Part shown: positions 23,474 to 30,748 of the stretch, piece by piece
Position numbering within the stretch: position 1 is the stretch's first letter
Layout of the letters: every line of letters starts with the position of its first letter
NCBI GenBank assembly: GCA_964571135.1
Contig: CAZMZW010000012.1
Span: 1 to 34,883, forward strand
Origin: CAZMZW01 sp964571135
Lineage (GTDB): Bacteria > Chloroflexota > Anaerolineae > Anaerolineales > Anaerolineaceae
Length of the DNA: 34,883 bases
Direction of reading: 5' to 3'
The notes under the pieces: generated by a model
Seen by the model: the letters and a program-made list of their open reading frames with translations, nothing else
The model's database searches: none
What the model was told of the DNA's origin: nothing
Made by a program: the position numbers and the translations under genes

Positions 23474-24811
23474 TTACGCGGCAGTCTGGCGGTTATACAG
23501 GTTGTCGCGGATTAGGAACACTCTGCGGCGCAGCAGGTCATCTTTTTCGATCATGGCAGCCACTTTATCGCAGGCGTACATTACGGTGGTATGGTCGCGT
23601 CCGCCAAATGAAGCGCCAATTTGCAGCAGGGTGGCATTCGCCTCTTCGCGCATCAAATACATGGCCACCTGGCGGGGGAGGGCTATTTCGCGTGACCGGT
23701 CCTTGCTTTGCATCTGTTCACGGCTGATCCCAAAAGCGCGGGCGACCGCATTGACCACCTGCCCAGTTTCCACCGGCGTGCATTTTGGCAAAAAGTCCAC
23801 CAGTGCCGCAGAAGCCAGGTCCATGCTCAGAGGCTGCCCGCTCAGGTCTGAATAGGCCAGTACGCGGGTGAGGGCGCCTTCCAATTCGCGGATGTTTACC
23901 TGGATCTGGAGGGCAATGGCTTCCAGAATGGAATAAGGCACCTGGCGTCCGGCCCGTTCCGCTTTTGTGCGCAGGATCGCGATGCGGGTTTCCAACTCGG
24001 GCGGCTGAATATCGGCGATCAAGCCCCATTCAAAGCGTGACCGCAGGCGTTCTTCCAGGGTGCTCATCGCTTTGGGGGGTCGATCGGAAGAGATTACGAT
24101 TTGTTTGTTTTGCCCGTGCAGGGTATTGAAGGTGTGGAAAAATTCTTCCTGGGTGGATTCTTTCCCGGCAATGAAATGGATATCGTCCACTAACAATACA
24201 TCCACCTTGCGATAGCGCTCGCGAAATGAATTGGTCTCATGATTGCGGATGGAATTGATCAGGTCATTGGTAAATTCTTCGGAAGAAACGTACAGTACAT
24301 TAAAATTCCTGGCAGTGACCGCATTTCCAATGGCTTGAAGCAGATGGGTCTTGCCTAATCCAACTGCACTGTACAAAAAGAGAGGGTTATAGGCATTGGC
24401 TGGGTTTTCAGCAACTGCCAGGCTGGCGGCATGCGCCAGGCGGTTATTGGGACCCACGACAAAATTTTCAAAAGTATAGCGGTTATTCAGGGAGGTGTTA
24501 TGGGTTTTAGCCGCCACGACCTGCTGTTCGATTCTTTTAGGCTCGGCGGGCTGCAAATCCGGTTCGGGTTGGTGAATGACAAAAACCACTTTTTGGGGTC
24601 GATTCATGATCCCGCATAATAAACGCTCAATGGTGCTAGTCAGCCGGTTTTCCAGCCAGTCGCGGGCATAGGCATTTTGAACGCTGATGGTAAAAACCTC
24701 ATTTTCATTGCTTACCAATTGAGCGTCTTTTACCCATGTATCGAAGGATGCCTTGGGCATTTCCATTTGGAGCTGACCGATGGTGGCCTGCCAGGCTTGT
24801 TGTTCGTTCAT
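23474..24811 (-). CDS. dnaA: Chromosomal replication initiator DnaA
   Basis: 445 residues from the ATG at 24811 (MNEQQAW); GGAGG lies 8 nt upstream, so the longer open frame to 24916 is not used. Domain I is about 1-85 (WQATIGQLQMEMPKASFDTWV), then a short linker, then domain III AAA+ with YTFENFVVGPNNRLAHAAS, Walker A VGLGKTHLL, Walker B LLVDDIHFI and sensor region ISSDRPP. Domain IV carries the DNA-binding signature with GGRDHTTVMYACDKV. dnaN, recF and gyrB are not beside it; the neighbours are an ABC-2 transporter and an FAD enzyme. Its leader has several hairpins. Confidence 0.97.
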   Translation of the reverse strand: MNEQQAWQATIGQLQMEMPKASFDTWVKDAQLVSNENEVFTISVQNAYARDWLENRLTSTIERLLCGIMNRPQKVVFVIHQPEPDLQPAEPKRIEQQVVAAKTHNTSLNNRYTFENFVVGPNNRLAHAASLAVAENPANAYNPLFLYSAVGLGKTHLLQAIGNAVTARNFNVLYVSSEEFTNDLINSIRNHETNSFRERYRKVDVLLVDDIHFIAGKESTQEEFFHTFNTLHGQNKQIVISSDRPPKAMSTLEERLRSRFEWGLIADIQPPELETRIAILRTKAERAGRQVPYSILEAIALQIQVNIRELEGALTRVLAYSDLSGQPLSMDLASAALVDFLPKCTPVETGQVVNAVARAFGISREQMQSKDRSREIALPRQVAMYLMREEANATLLQIGASFGGRDHTTVMYACDKVAAMIEKDDLLRRRVFLIRDNLYNRQTAA

Positions 24812-25290
24812 GCACCCTTCCTCCCGTTCAAAAGTAAAATCTTCACAAATAGAATGTGTCTCAAGAAACCCACCGCTGCTGCAACGGTAGGTCTTTTTCC
24901 TTTTAAATGAGCACAAATGGGTTGTGCGATGGGATCAGCTCCAAAAAGTGCTGGAGCCAAAAACTGTCCGAAGTTAACTGGATTCATTCTAACAAGGATG
25001 AGGCCCCTGAACAAGTCGCTTAACCTACGCAACCTTAAAAAAGATGCATACTTTAAGAATCGAAACCTTAAAAAACCTTTTGTATAATTGTTAAGTGTGA
25101 ATTCTGATTAGTACGCTTGTTCTTGACCAGCCGTAGGCAGAAATTAAGAAAAATCCCCCACCTGTAAGGGTGACTGTCCACTTTGCCCATAAGTAGTGCA
25201 ATTCCGATGCCAGCGATTTTAAAAAGGAATTTGAGATAGGAAAACACTACAATAAAAAATATATGCCTTACAGGGAATATAAATTGTCAA
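24812..25290. other. Spacer between dnaA and the FAD-dependent enzyme
   Basis: Besides the hairpins close to dnaA, it has a direct repeat ACCTTAAAAAA at 25032-25042 and 25066-25076, and a plus-strand TTGTATAAT (TATAAT at 25083-25088) without a downstream gene on that strand. I find no cluster of TTATNCACA-type DnaA boxes, so nothing supports an origin here. No gene is seen. Confidence 0.5.
24861..24957 (-). promoter_or_regulatory. Hairpins in the dnaA upstream region
   Basis: Three hairpins upstream of the dnaA start: GCTCCA/TGGAGC (24938-24957), GCACAA/TTGTGC (24911-24927) and, on the minus strand, CCTACCG/CGGTGGG followed by TTTCTTGA (24861-24891), which looks like a weak attenuator about 50 nt before the ATG. 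TTGAGA (complement of 24859-24864) could be a -35 but its -10 partner is poor. Confidence 0.35.
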
Positions 25291-26586
25291 CTAATTTATT
25301 TTAGAGTTCATTAATTGAACAGCCTGACGGGCCAGCTGCACCGCATAATTTGTACCGCGATCCCAGGGGTAGATCTGGCTCATGCTGGCAAAGAATAAAT
25401 TAGGGATGGGGGTGGAAATTCCCGGGATATTGGCGGAATGATTCACAAATGGGATGGGTTGGGCGTAAGTGCTGCGCGAAAGCCAGCTCTCCGTCACCCA
25501 GCTTGGATCAAAATCCGGATTGATTCGTTTTAAACTGGGGATAAAACGGTTTAGCAGCTCTTCTTTGCTCAAAGAGAAGTACTCATGAGCTGGATCAAGG
25601 TAATCTCCGCAGTAGAGTATATGCTCACCGCCGAAATTTTCTGATGAAACAAAATTAGTATGTTCCACTAATGCCAGAAAGGGGAATCCGGCAGATTTTG
25701 GAAGGTTGAACCAGTAATATCCTTTTGTGGATAGCAGGTATTTGAGAGAAAGAATAAGAGCAATGGCTCCGATTGATTTCAATGAATTTATTTGGTTAAC
25801 GTATTCCGGAGTTAACGAAGATGCCATCCGAGTAAATATTTGCGGGGAGGTGGTGACCAGGACCTGGTCGAATTCTGCTTCTTCATTGGAAAGTTTTACC
25901 TTCATACTACCATCCGGCATTGGTTGGATGAAGTTGACGGGAGAGTCTAATCTGATCCGGACGCCCCGGGTTTTTAAAATTTCAGTAAATTGGTCCACAA
26001 ATGCCTGAAGACCACCTTCGAAGGTGCCAAGTTTTCCGGTACGGGTTTTAAAGCGTGCCCAGAACCAGGCCATATTCACCTGTTGATGATACTGGCCAAA
26101 TTTTCCAATCAGGAGCGGTTCGTACAATAATTCAAAAAGCTTCCTGCCATAATATTTGCGTAACCATTCATGGGCAGTAAATTTTTCAAGAGGCTGCCAG
26201 CGTGATAGATATCGCAGATACATAGTAACAAACCCAAACCGGGCGATATCCATCAGCGAAAAACCCGGGAAAAAGAGAGCGGAAAGTGGTGAATCGAGCG
26301 GGTCAAAATTTCCATTATGGTAAACAACCGTCTTGGGTTGGTAAAAACGGACATTATTTTTTAACCCCAATTCATCGATCAGACCCAGAATATCCCGGTC
26401 TGTTTGGAACCAGTGATGGTAATAGATTTCCAGTGACCACTTCCAATTGGGTTTCTTAAAACCGGAGGCTAGACCTCCCAAATGGTCGGAAGCTTCAAAT
26501 AAAGTCACCTCGTTCCCATTTTTTGCCAGATCGTAAGCGGCAGTCATTCCCCCGATTCCAGCACCGATGATTGCTATCTGTTTCAT
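25291..26586 (-). CDS. FAD-dependent amine-oxidase-like oxidoreductase
   Basis: 431 residues from the ATG at 26586 (MKQIAIIGAGIGG); an ATG two codons earlier is the alternative. The N-terminal Rossmann motif GAGIGGMTAAYDLAKNG, acidic VTLFEASDHLGG and the C-terminal NLFFASMSQIYPWDRGTNYAVQLARQAV define the protoporphyrinogen-oxidase/phytoene-desaturase-like FAD superfamily. Aromatic-rich EIYYHHWFQTDRD suggests a hydrophobic substrate, but the reaction cannot be named. No Shine-Dalgarno; TAAAAT ends 6 nt before the chosen ATG, pointing to a leaderless mRNA. Monocistronic. Confidence 0.85.
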   Translation of the reverse strand: MKQIAIIGAGIGGMTAAYDLAKNGNEVTLFEASDHLGGLASGFKKPNWKWSLEIYYHHWFQTDRDILGLIDELGLKNNVRFYQPKTVVYHNGNFDPLDSPLSALFFPGFSLMDIARFGFVTMYLRYLSRWQPLEKFTAHEWLRKYYGRKLFELLYEPLLIGKFGQYHQQVNMAWFWARFKTRTGKLGTFEGGLQAFVDQFTEILKTRGVRIRLDSPVNFIQPMPDGSMKVKLSNEEAEFDQVLVTTSPQIFTRMASSLTPEYVNQINSLKSIGAIALILSLKYLLSTKGYYWFNLPKSAGFPFLALVEHTNFVSSENFGGEHILYCGDYLDPAHEYFSLSKEELLNRFIPSLKRINPDFDPSWVTESWLSRSTYAQPIPFVNHSANIPGISTPIPNLFFASMSQIYPWDRGTNYAVQLARQAVQLMNSKIN

Positions 26587-26689
26587 GCGCATATTTTATC
26601 ATGCGGAAATTTATTAAAAAAATCTTTTAAAACTATTTCACCCGCTCTTATAAATTTATTGAGATAAGTTCAGCTTTTATTTTTCAGGG

Positions 26690-26753
26690 TTGCCAGGTAA
26701 TAAGGCAATGCTGAGCTTTTATTTGAAGGGACCTGGCAAGAAAAAAAAAAAAA
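26690..26753. repeat. Inverted repeat next to an A13 tract
   Basis: TTGCCAGGT (26690-26698) and ACCTGGCAA (26731-26739) are perfect 9-bp arms, followed by G and thirteen A residues (26741-26753). The word AGCTTTTATTT occurs before the left arm and again inside the loop. For minus-strand transcripts the T-run precedes the hairpin, so it is not a normal terminator of fmdB. Confidence 0.5.
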
Positions 26754-26803
26754 TACTTAAGCAGTGTTTTTCGTCAAAATAGAATTTCCAACAACTTGCG
26801 AAT

Positions 26804-27109
26804 TTACTCTTCTTTCTTGGTGGCTGGAACCTCTTTGGTTTTTGTGGTTTCGCTTGTGGTTTCAGTTTTCTTCTCGGTTCCCTTATCCTCGGTTTTTTTA
26901 TGAGGGGTGGTGGGAGTGGAACCCGAACTTGAGCGGTGATCCGTGGAATAGAATCCAGAGCCCTTATAGATAATCGTTGCCGGGGTAAATACTTTGTTTA
27001 AAGTCATTTTTCCACATTCAGGGCAGCGTTTTAAATGAGGGTCCGCAAATTTTTGGTTATGTTCAAACTCATAATCGCAATTTGAACAACGATAAACATA
27101 AATAGGCAT
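26804..27109 (-). CDS. FmdB-family zinc-ribbon protein
   Basis: 101 residues. MPIYVYRCSNCDYEFEHNQ with C8-x2-C11 and C29-x2-C32 is the FmdB/CxxC_CxxC_SSSS regulatory-type zinc ribbon, followed by FTPATIIYKGSGFYSTD. The last 45 residues are low-complexity Ser/Thr then Lys/Glu-Thr repeats (KTEDKGTEKKTETTSETT) and are probably disordered. GGAG lies 6-7 nt before the ATG. The role of the family is not settled. Confidence 0.88.
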   Translation of the reverse strand: MPIYVYRCSNCDYEFEHNQKFADPHLKRCPECGKMTLNKVFTPATIIYKGSGFYSTDHRSSSGSTPTTPHKKTEDKGTEKKTETTSETTKTKEVPATKKEE

Positions 27110-27128
27110 GTATTACTCCGAATTTCAA

Positions 27129-27157
27129 ATTATAGCAGAGAAATAAAAAATTCTCAA
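27129..27157 (-). promoter_or_regulatory. Promoter of the FmdB-like gene
   Basis: TTGAGA (complement of 27152-27157), 17-bp spacer, perfect TATAAT (complement of 27129-27134). Predicted start near 27122 leaves a very short leader of about 14 nt that still includes the Shine-Dalgarno. Confidence 0.65.
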
Positions 27158-27192
27158 AAAAGACCGTATATTTAATAAACTGTTCCCTATTG

Positions 27193-27198
27193 TATAAT
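27193..27198 (+). promoter_or_regulatory. -10 box of hutU
   Basis: Perfect TATAAT preceded by TTG, 30 nt before the hutU ATG, without a recognisable -35. The divergent FmdB promoter lies just to the left, so both share the 27110-27228 spacer. Confidence 0.5.
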
Positions 27199-27228
27199 CC
27201 GATTATCAGAATTTTATTGGAGGGTCTT

Positions 27229-28881
27229 ATGTCTTTACCCCGCGCCGTTCAATCACCAACCGGAAATAAGTTAACCTGTAAATCGTGGCAGACGGAAGCA
27301 GTTTACCGCATGATCCAAAATAACCTGGATCCCAGGGTGGCTCAACGGCCATTGGAACTGGTGGTATATGGCGGGCAGGGGAAAGCGGCTCGTAACTGGG
27401 ATTGTTTTGATGCCATTTTGGAATCATTAAAAAACCTTGAAGATGATGAGACCCTCCTTATTCAATCCGGTAAGCCAGTTGGAGTTTTTAAAACCCATAA
27501 GGATGCTCCACGCGTATTGATCGCCAATTCCAATTTGGTGCCCCATTGGGCAACCCAGGAAGTCTTTGATGACCTGGCCGCCAAAGGGTTAATGATGTAT
27601 GGGCAAATGACTGCCGGTTCATGGATCTATATTGGCACGCAGGGCATTTTGCAGGGTACTTATGAGACCCTGGCTTCCCTGGCAAAGCAGAAGGGCTGGA
27701 ATTCACTTCGGGGAAAATTTGTTCTCACGGCTGGTCTGGGCGGCATGGGCAGTGCTCAGCCATTGGCGATCACTATGAATGAAGGTGTCGGATTAATTGT
27801 TGAGGTGGACCGCAAGCAGGCGCAGTGGCGGAAGGAAATTGGCTATCTGGATCTGGTAGCAGAAGATCTTGAAGAAGCGCTTTCATTGGTTCTGGAGGCG
27901 AAAGAAAAAAAGATCCCGCGTTCAGTGGGGTTGATCGGCAACGCGGCTGAGATCTACCCCGCGCTTGAATCCAGCGGTGTCATTCCGGATGTAGTAACCG
28001 ATCAGACTCCAGCGCATGATTTCCTGATGTACATTCCCGCCGGGTTGACCATGGCTGCCGCCGAAGAATTGCGCAAATCAGACCCCAAAGGTTACAAACG
28101 CCGCTCCATTGAATCCATGTCCAGCCAGGTGCGTGCCATGCTGGCTCTGCAGAAAATGGGTGCAGAAGTATTTGATTATGGCAATAATATCCGGCAGCGC
28201 GCCTTTGATAATGGGGTCAAAGATGCTTTTGGATTTCCGGGTTTTGTCCCAGCTTATATCCGCCCCTTATTTTGCGAAGGAAAAGGACCTTTCCGCTGGG
28301 TGGCGCTTTCCGGTGACCCTGAAGATATTTATCGTACCGACCGGGCGATCATGGAACTTTTCCCGGAAGATAAGCATTTGCAGCGATGGCTAAAAATGGC
28401 CCGCGAACAGATTCCCTTTCAGGGATTGCCGGCACGTATTTGCTGGCTGGGTTATGGTGAACGGGCGAAAGCCGGCCTGAAACTTAATGAACTTGTAGCC
28501 AACGGAGAGATCAAAGCACCAATTGTCATTGGGCGTGATCATCTGGACTCCGGCTCGGTGGCATCCCCCAACCGGGAAACGGAAAGCATGCTGGATGGAA
28601 GCGACGCGGTCAGTGATTGGCCGATCCTCAATGCACTGATCAATGCCGTCGGTGGCGCAACCTGGGTTTCCTTCCATCATGGCGGAGGAGTTGGGATAGG
28701 GTACAGCCAGCATGCAGGGATGGTGATAGTGGCAGATGGAACGCCGCAAGCTGCCGTCCGCCTGGAACGTGTGCTCACCACTGACCCTGGTATGGGTATC
28801 TTGCGCCATGCGGATGCGGGTTATCCGCAGGCTATTCAGGCTGCGAAAAAAAATGGGATTCATATTCCAATGATGAAATAG
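27229..28881 (+). CDS. hutU: Urocanate hydratase
   Basis: 550 residues from the ATG at 27229, chosen for the GGAGGG just upstream. The enzyme hydrates urocanate to 4-imidazolone-5-propionate in histidine breakdown using NAD+. Seen: VYGGQGKAARNW, the NAD-binding region with TAGLGGMGSAQPLA, the family signature FQGLPARICWLGYGER (catalytic Cys), IVIGRDHLDSGSVASPNRETE and the C-terminal VGGATWVSFHHGGGVGIGYSQHAG. hutH, hutI and hutG are not beside it, so the rest of the pathway is elsewhere or missing. Confidence 0.97.
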   Translation: MSLPRAVQSPTGNKLTCKSWQTEAVYRMIQNNLDPRVAQRPLELVVYGGQGKAARNWDCFDAILESLKNLEDDETLLIQSGKPVGVFKTHKDAPRVLIANSNLVPHWATQEVFDDLAAKGLMMYGQMTAGSWIYIGTQGILQGTYETLASLAKQKGWNSLRGKFVLTAGLGGMGSAQPLAITMNEGVGLIVEVDRKQAQWRKEIGYLDLVAEDLEEALSLVLEAKEKKIPRSVGLIGNAAEIYPALESSGVIPDVVTDQTPAHDFLMYIPAGLTMAAAEELRKSDPKGYKRRSIESMSSQVRAMLALQKMGAEVFDYGNNIRQRAFDNGVKDAFGFPGFVPAYIRPLFCEGKGPFRWVALSGDPEDIYRTDRAIMELFPEDKHLQRWLKMAREQIPFQGLPARICWLGYGERAKAGLKLNELVANGEIKAPIVIGRDHLDSGSVASPNRETESMLDGSDAVSDWPILNALINAVGGATWVSFHHGGGVGIGYSQHAGMVIVADGTPQAAVRLERVLTTDPGMGILRHADAGYPQAIQAAKKNGIHIPMMK

Positions 28882-28886
28882 AAATA

Positions 28887-28916
28887 AAAAAAGCAGACCA
28901 TTGCGTCTGCTTTTTT
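28887..28916. terminator. Bidirectional terminator between hutU and the LCP gene
   Basis: AAAAAAGCAGAC and GTCTGCTTTTTT form a perfect 12-bp stem around loop CATTGC. It lies 5 nt after the hutU stop and 26 nt after the end of the convergent LCP gene, so it can serve both. Confidence 0.9.
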
Positions 28917-28942
28917 GAAATTGTATTTACCTGACTTATGAC

Positions 28943-30358
28943 TTATTGAGGCAGTGGATTACTTCTCGCCCAATCATCCCCGATGATCACTGCAATGTCT
29001 GCACCCACATTGGGGTCGAATTTGTTCCAGATGTTGGTTGGCTGCACCTTCATCAGATCGGCCAGGTACTTCAGTGTGTATGGCTTGGAGTTATACACAT
29101 AAATGGTGGTTATTGCAGTGCTCTGATTGGCATTGATTTCCTGAACGATATTCATACCCTGATCGCGCAGATACTGCGAGGTTTTCGTTGCCAGACCGGG
29201 AGTTGTAGTGCCATTCTGAATGGCTATTCTGGCGGCTTCATCCCGAACAAGAGTGGAGTTGGCGACAGGGGAGGCAATGGGGGCTGCAGACCCGCCAGTG
29301 GAGAAAATGGTATCCCGCAAAGTGCGGATTTTATCCATGATTGGGATGAGAATATCCAAATTATCCGGCGATTTCGCCGCGATCATCATGTTGTAATCGA
29401 TCACACCCTTTTTAATATTGGCCGTATTGATCTGTAATGCCAGCAGGCCCAACTGAAATATCTCCTGGAAATTATTAATATTGGTGCGAATCCCGGAAGA
29501 TAATTCCTGGTAGATTTTTGGCGCATTGGCGATCAAAGTTGGCAGTGAATCATATTTCAGAATGCGATTGCGGACGGCCTCAATCACCTGCTGCTGGCGG
29601 GCTGCCCGGTCAATATCACCTTGACTTCCCGAGTAGCGTTCGCGGGCGTACGAAAGGGCCAGTCCGCCGCTAAGTGTGTATAGCCCTCCAGCTTTGAGAG
29701 TTTGCTTGTACTGGCTCCCCCAATCTTTCACAGGCACATCCTGGGGGGGAATAATGACTACTCCACCGATTGTATCGATGAATTTAATGAAAGCGGAGAA
29801 ATCAATTTGAGCATAATAATTGATCGGAACCCCGATCAATTGCTCCACCGTTTCAGTGGCTAATTGCGGCCCTCCACCTGGATAATGATTGGCTTCTCCC
29901 AGGAAGTAAGCTTCATTGATCTTTCTAAAACCATAGTTGGGAACATTCACCCAAAGATCCCGCGGAATGGAAAGCATGCCGCCGGTCTTGGTGACCGGAT
30001 CTATGGTTAGCAGGATCATGGTGTCACTACGTGGAATCTCTTTACTCTCCCAGTCACGGTAATCCAGGCCCAGAAGCAAAAATGTCACGCGGCTGACGCC
30101 GTTCCATGGCTGGGCAGTAGGCTGATTAAGCTGGGTTTGCGGGAGGGTGGTGTCTCCCGGTAAATTGGTCTGGGATTGGTCGATTACCGGCGCACCGGGT
30201 AAATTGAACATAGTCATGCTGGAAGTAAAGTTCCGCACAAAATTAAAGGTCAAAATGGAAGTGACCATTGCCAGGATAAGAAAAATGATCAGGATCGCCT
30301 TGGTTACCCGATCCATAATTTTTATTTTCGTGAAGAATCGTTGAAATAATTGTTTCAT
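28943..30358 (-). CDS. LytR-CpsA-Psr (LCP) family protein with LytR_C domain
   Basis: 471 residues. A basic cytoplasmic N-terminus, one membrane helix (about 20-45) and a linker rich in Q/T/P lead to an extracytoplasmic LCP domain: LLLGLDYRDW, RSDTMILLTIDPVTKTGGMLSIPRDLWVNVPNYGFRKINEAY, IDTIGGV and SYARERYSGSQGDIDRAARQQQVIEA. The arginines and aspartates that bind polyprenyl-pyrophosphate in the family are present. A C-terminal LytR_C domain (about 375-440) begins near ARIAIQNGT. LCP enzymes attach glycopolymers to the cell wall or other envelope acceptors. No Shine-Dalgarno is seen. Confidence 0.92.
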   Translation of the reverse strand: MKQLFQRFFTKIKIMDRVTKAILIIFLILAMVTSILTFNFVRNFTSSMTMFNLPGAPVIDQSQTNLPGDTTLPQTQLNQPTAQPWNGVSRVTFLLLGLDYRDWESKEIPRSDTMILLTIDPVTKTGGMLSIPRDLWVNVPNYGFRKINEAYFLGEANHYPGGGPQLATETVEQLIGVPINYYAQIDFSAFIKFIDTIGGVVIIPPQDVPVKDWGSQYKQTLKAGGLYTLSGGLALSYARERYSGSQGDIDRAARQQQVIEAVRNRILKYDSLPTLIANAPKIYQELSSGIRTNINNFQEIFQLGLLALQINTANIKKGVIDYNMMIAAKSPDNLDILIPIMDKIRTLRDTIFSTGGSAAPIASPVANSTLVRDEAARIAIQNGTTTPGLATKTSQYLRDQGMNIVQEINANQSTAITTIYVYNSKPYTLKYLADLMKVQPTNIWNKFDPNVGADIAVIIGDDWARSNPLPQ

Positions 30359-30434
30359 TCTAATTAAATATTAAACTAGCATCCTAAGCAAATTTCCATC
30401 AATGAATTAGTAGCAAGAGACGTACCAGTTCTAC

Positions 30435-30665
30435 TTATTCACCAGTTTTTGGTTCGGGAGGAGGAACGGGCAGGTCTGCTGTTTTCGTTTTTACCCACTT
30501 ATCACCTTCGTCGATAAGCATAATGGGAATATCTTTGACAATGGGGTATTTTCGTCCACAATCCTGGCATTCAAGCCAGCTGTCTTTATATAATTTGAGC
30601 AGCCCGTCTTTTTCGCGAACACAGGACGGGCAGCGCAGAATATCCAACAATTCTTTCTTGATCAT
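30435..30665 (-). CDS. Trm112-like zinc-ribbon protein
   Basis: 76 residues from the ATG at 30665 (GGAGG 4 nt upstream). MIKKELLDILRCPSC, then LECQDCGRKYPIVKDIPIML, gives C12-x2-C15 and C33-x2-C36, the short Trm112/YcaR zinc-ribbon layout. The C-terminus is proline-rich. Bacterial members of this family are poorly defined; some sit beside methyltransferases or cell-envelope genes, as here (LCP and VanW). Confidence 0.85.
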   Translation of the reverse strand: MIKKELLDILRCPSCVREKDGLLKLYKDSWLECQDCGRKYPIVKDIPIMLIDEGDKWVKTKTADLPVPPPEPKTGE

Positions 30666-30721
30666 GTTTCCTCCAAAAAGGACTTTTTCATTGGACAAAT
30701 TTTACCACTTTGGAATAAAGA

Positions 30722-30748
30722 AAACCCTGAAATTGAATTAAGGGGTTT
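30722..30748 (-). terminator. Weak terminator overlapping the VanW stop
   Basis: AAACCC/GGGTTT stem with a 15-nt loop on the minus strand, followed by TTCTTT. One arm lies within the last codons of the VanW-family gene. It would separate that gene from the zinc-ribbon gene 72 nt downstream. Confidence 0.4.

Noticed and set aside
23415..23855. Plus-strand frame of 146 codons over the dnaA 3' end
   Set aside because: Shadow of dnaA; its start lies in the dnaA terminator hairpin.
24812..25290. Possible oriC beside dnaA
   Set aside because: No cluster of DnaA boxes and no clear AT-rich unwinding element; closest words have two mismatches.
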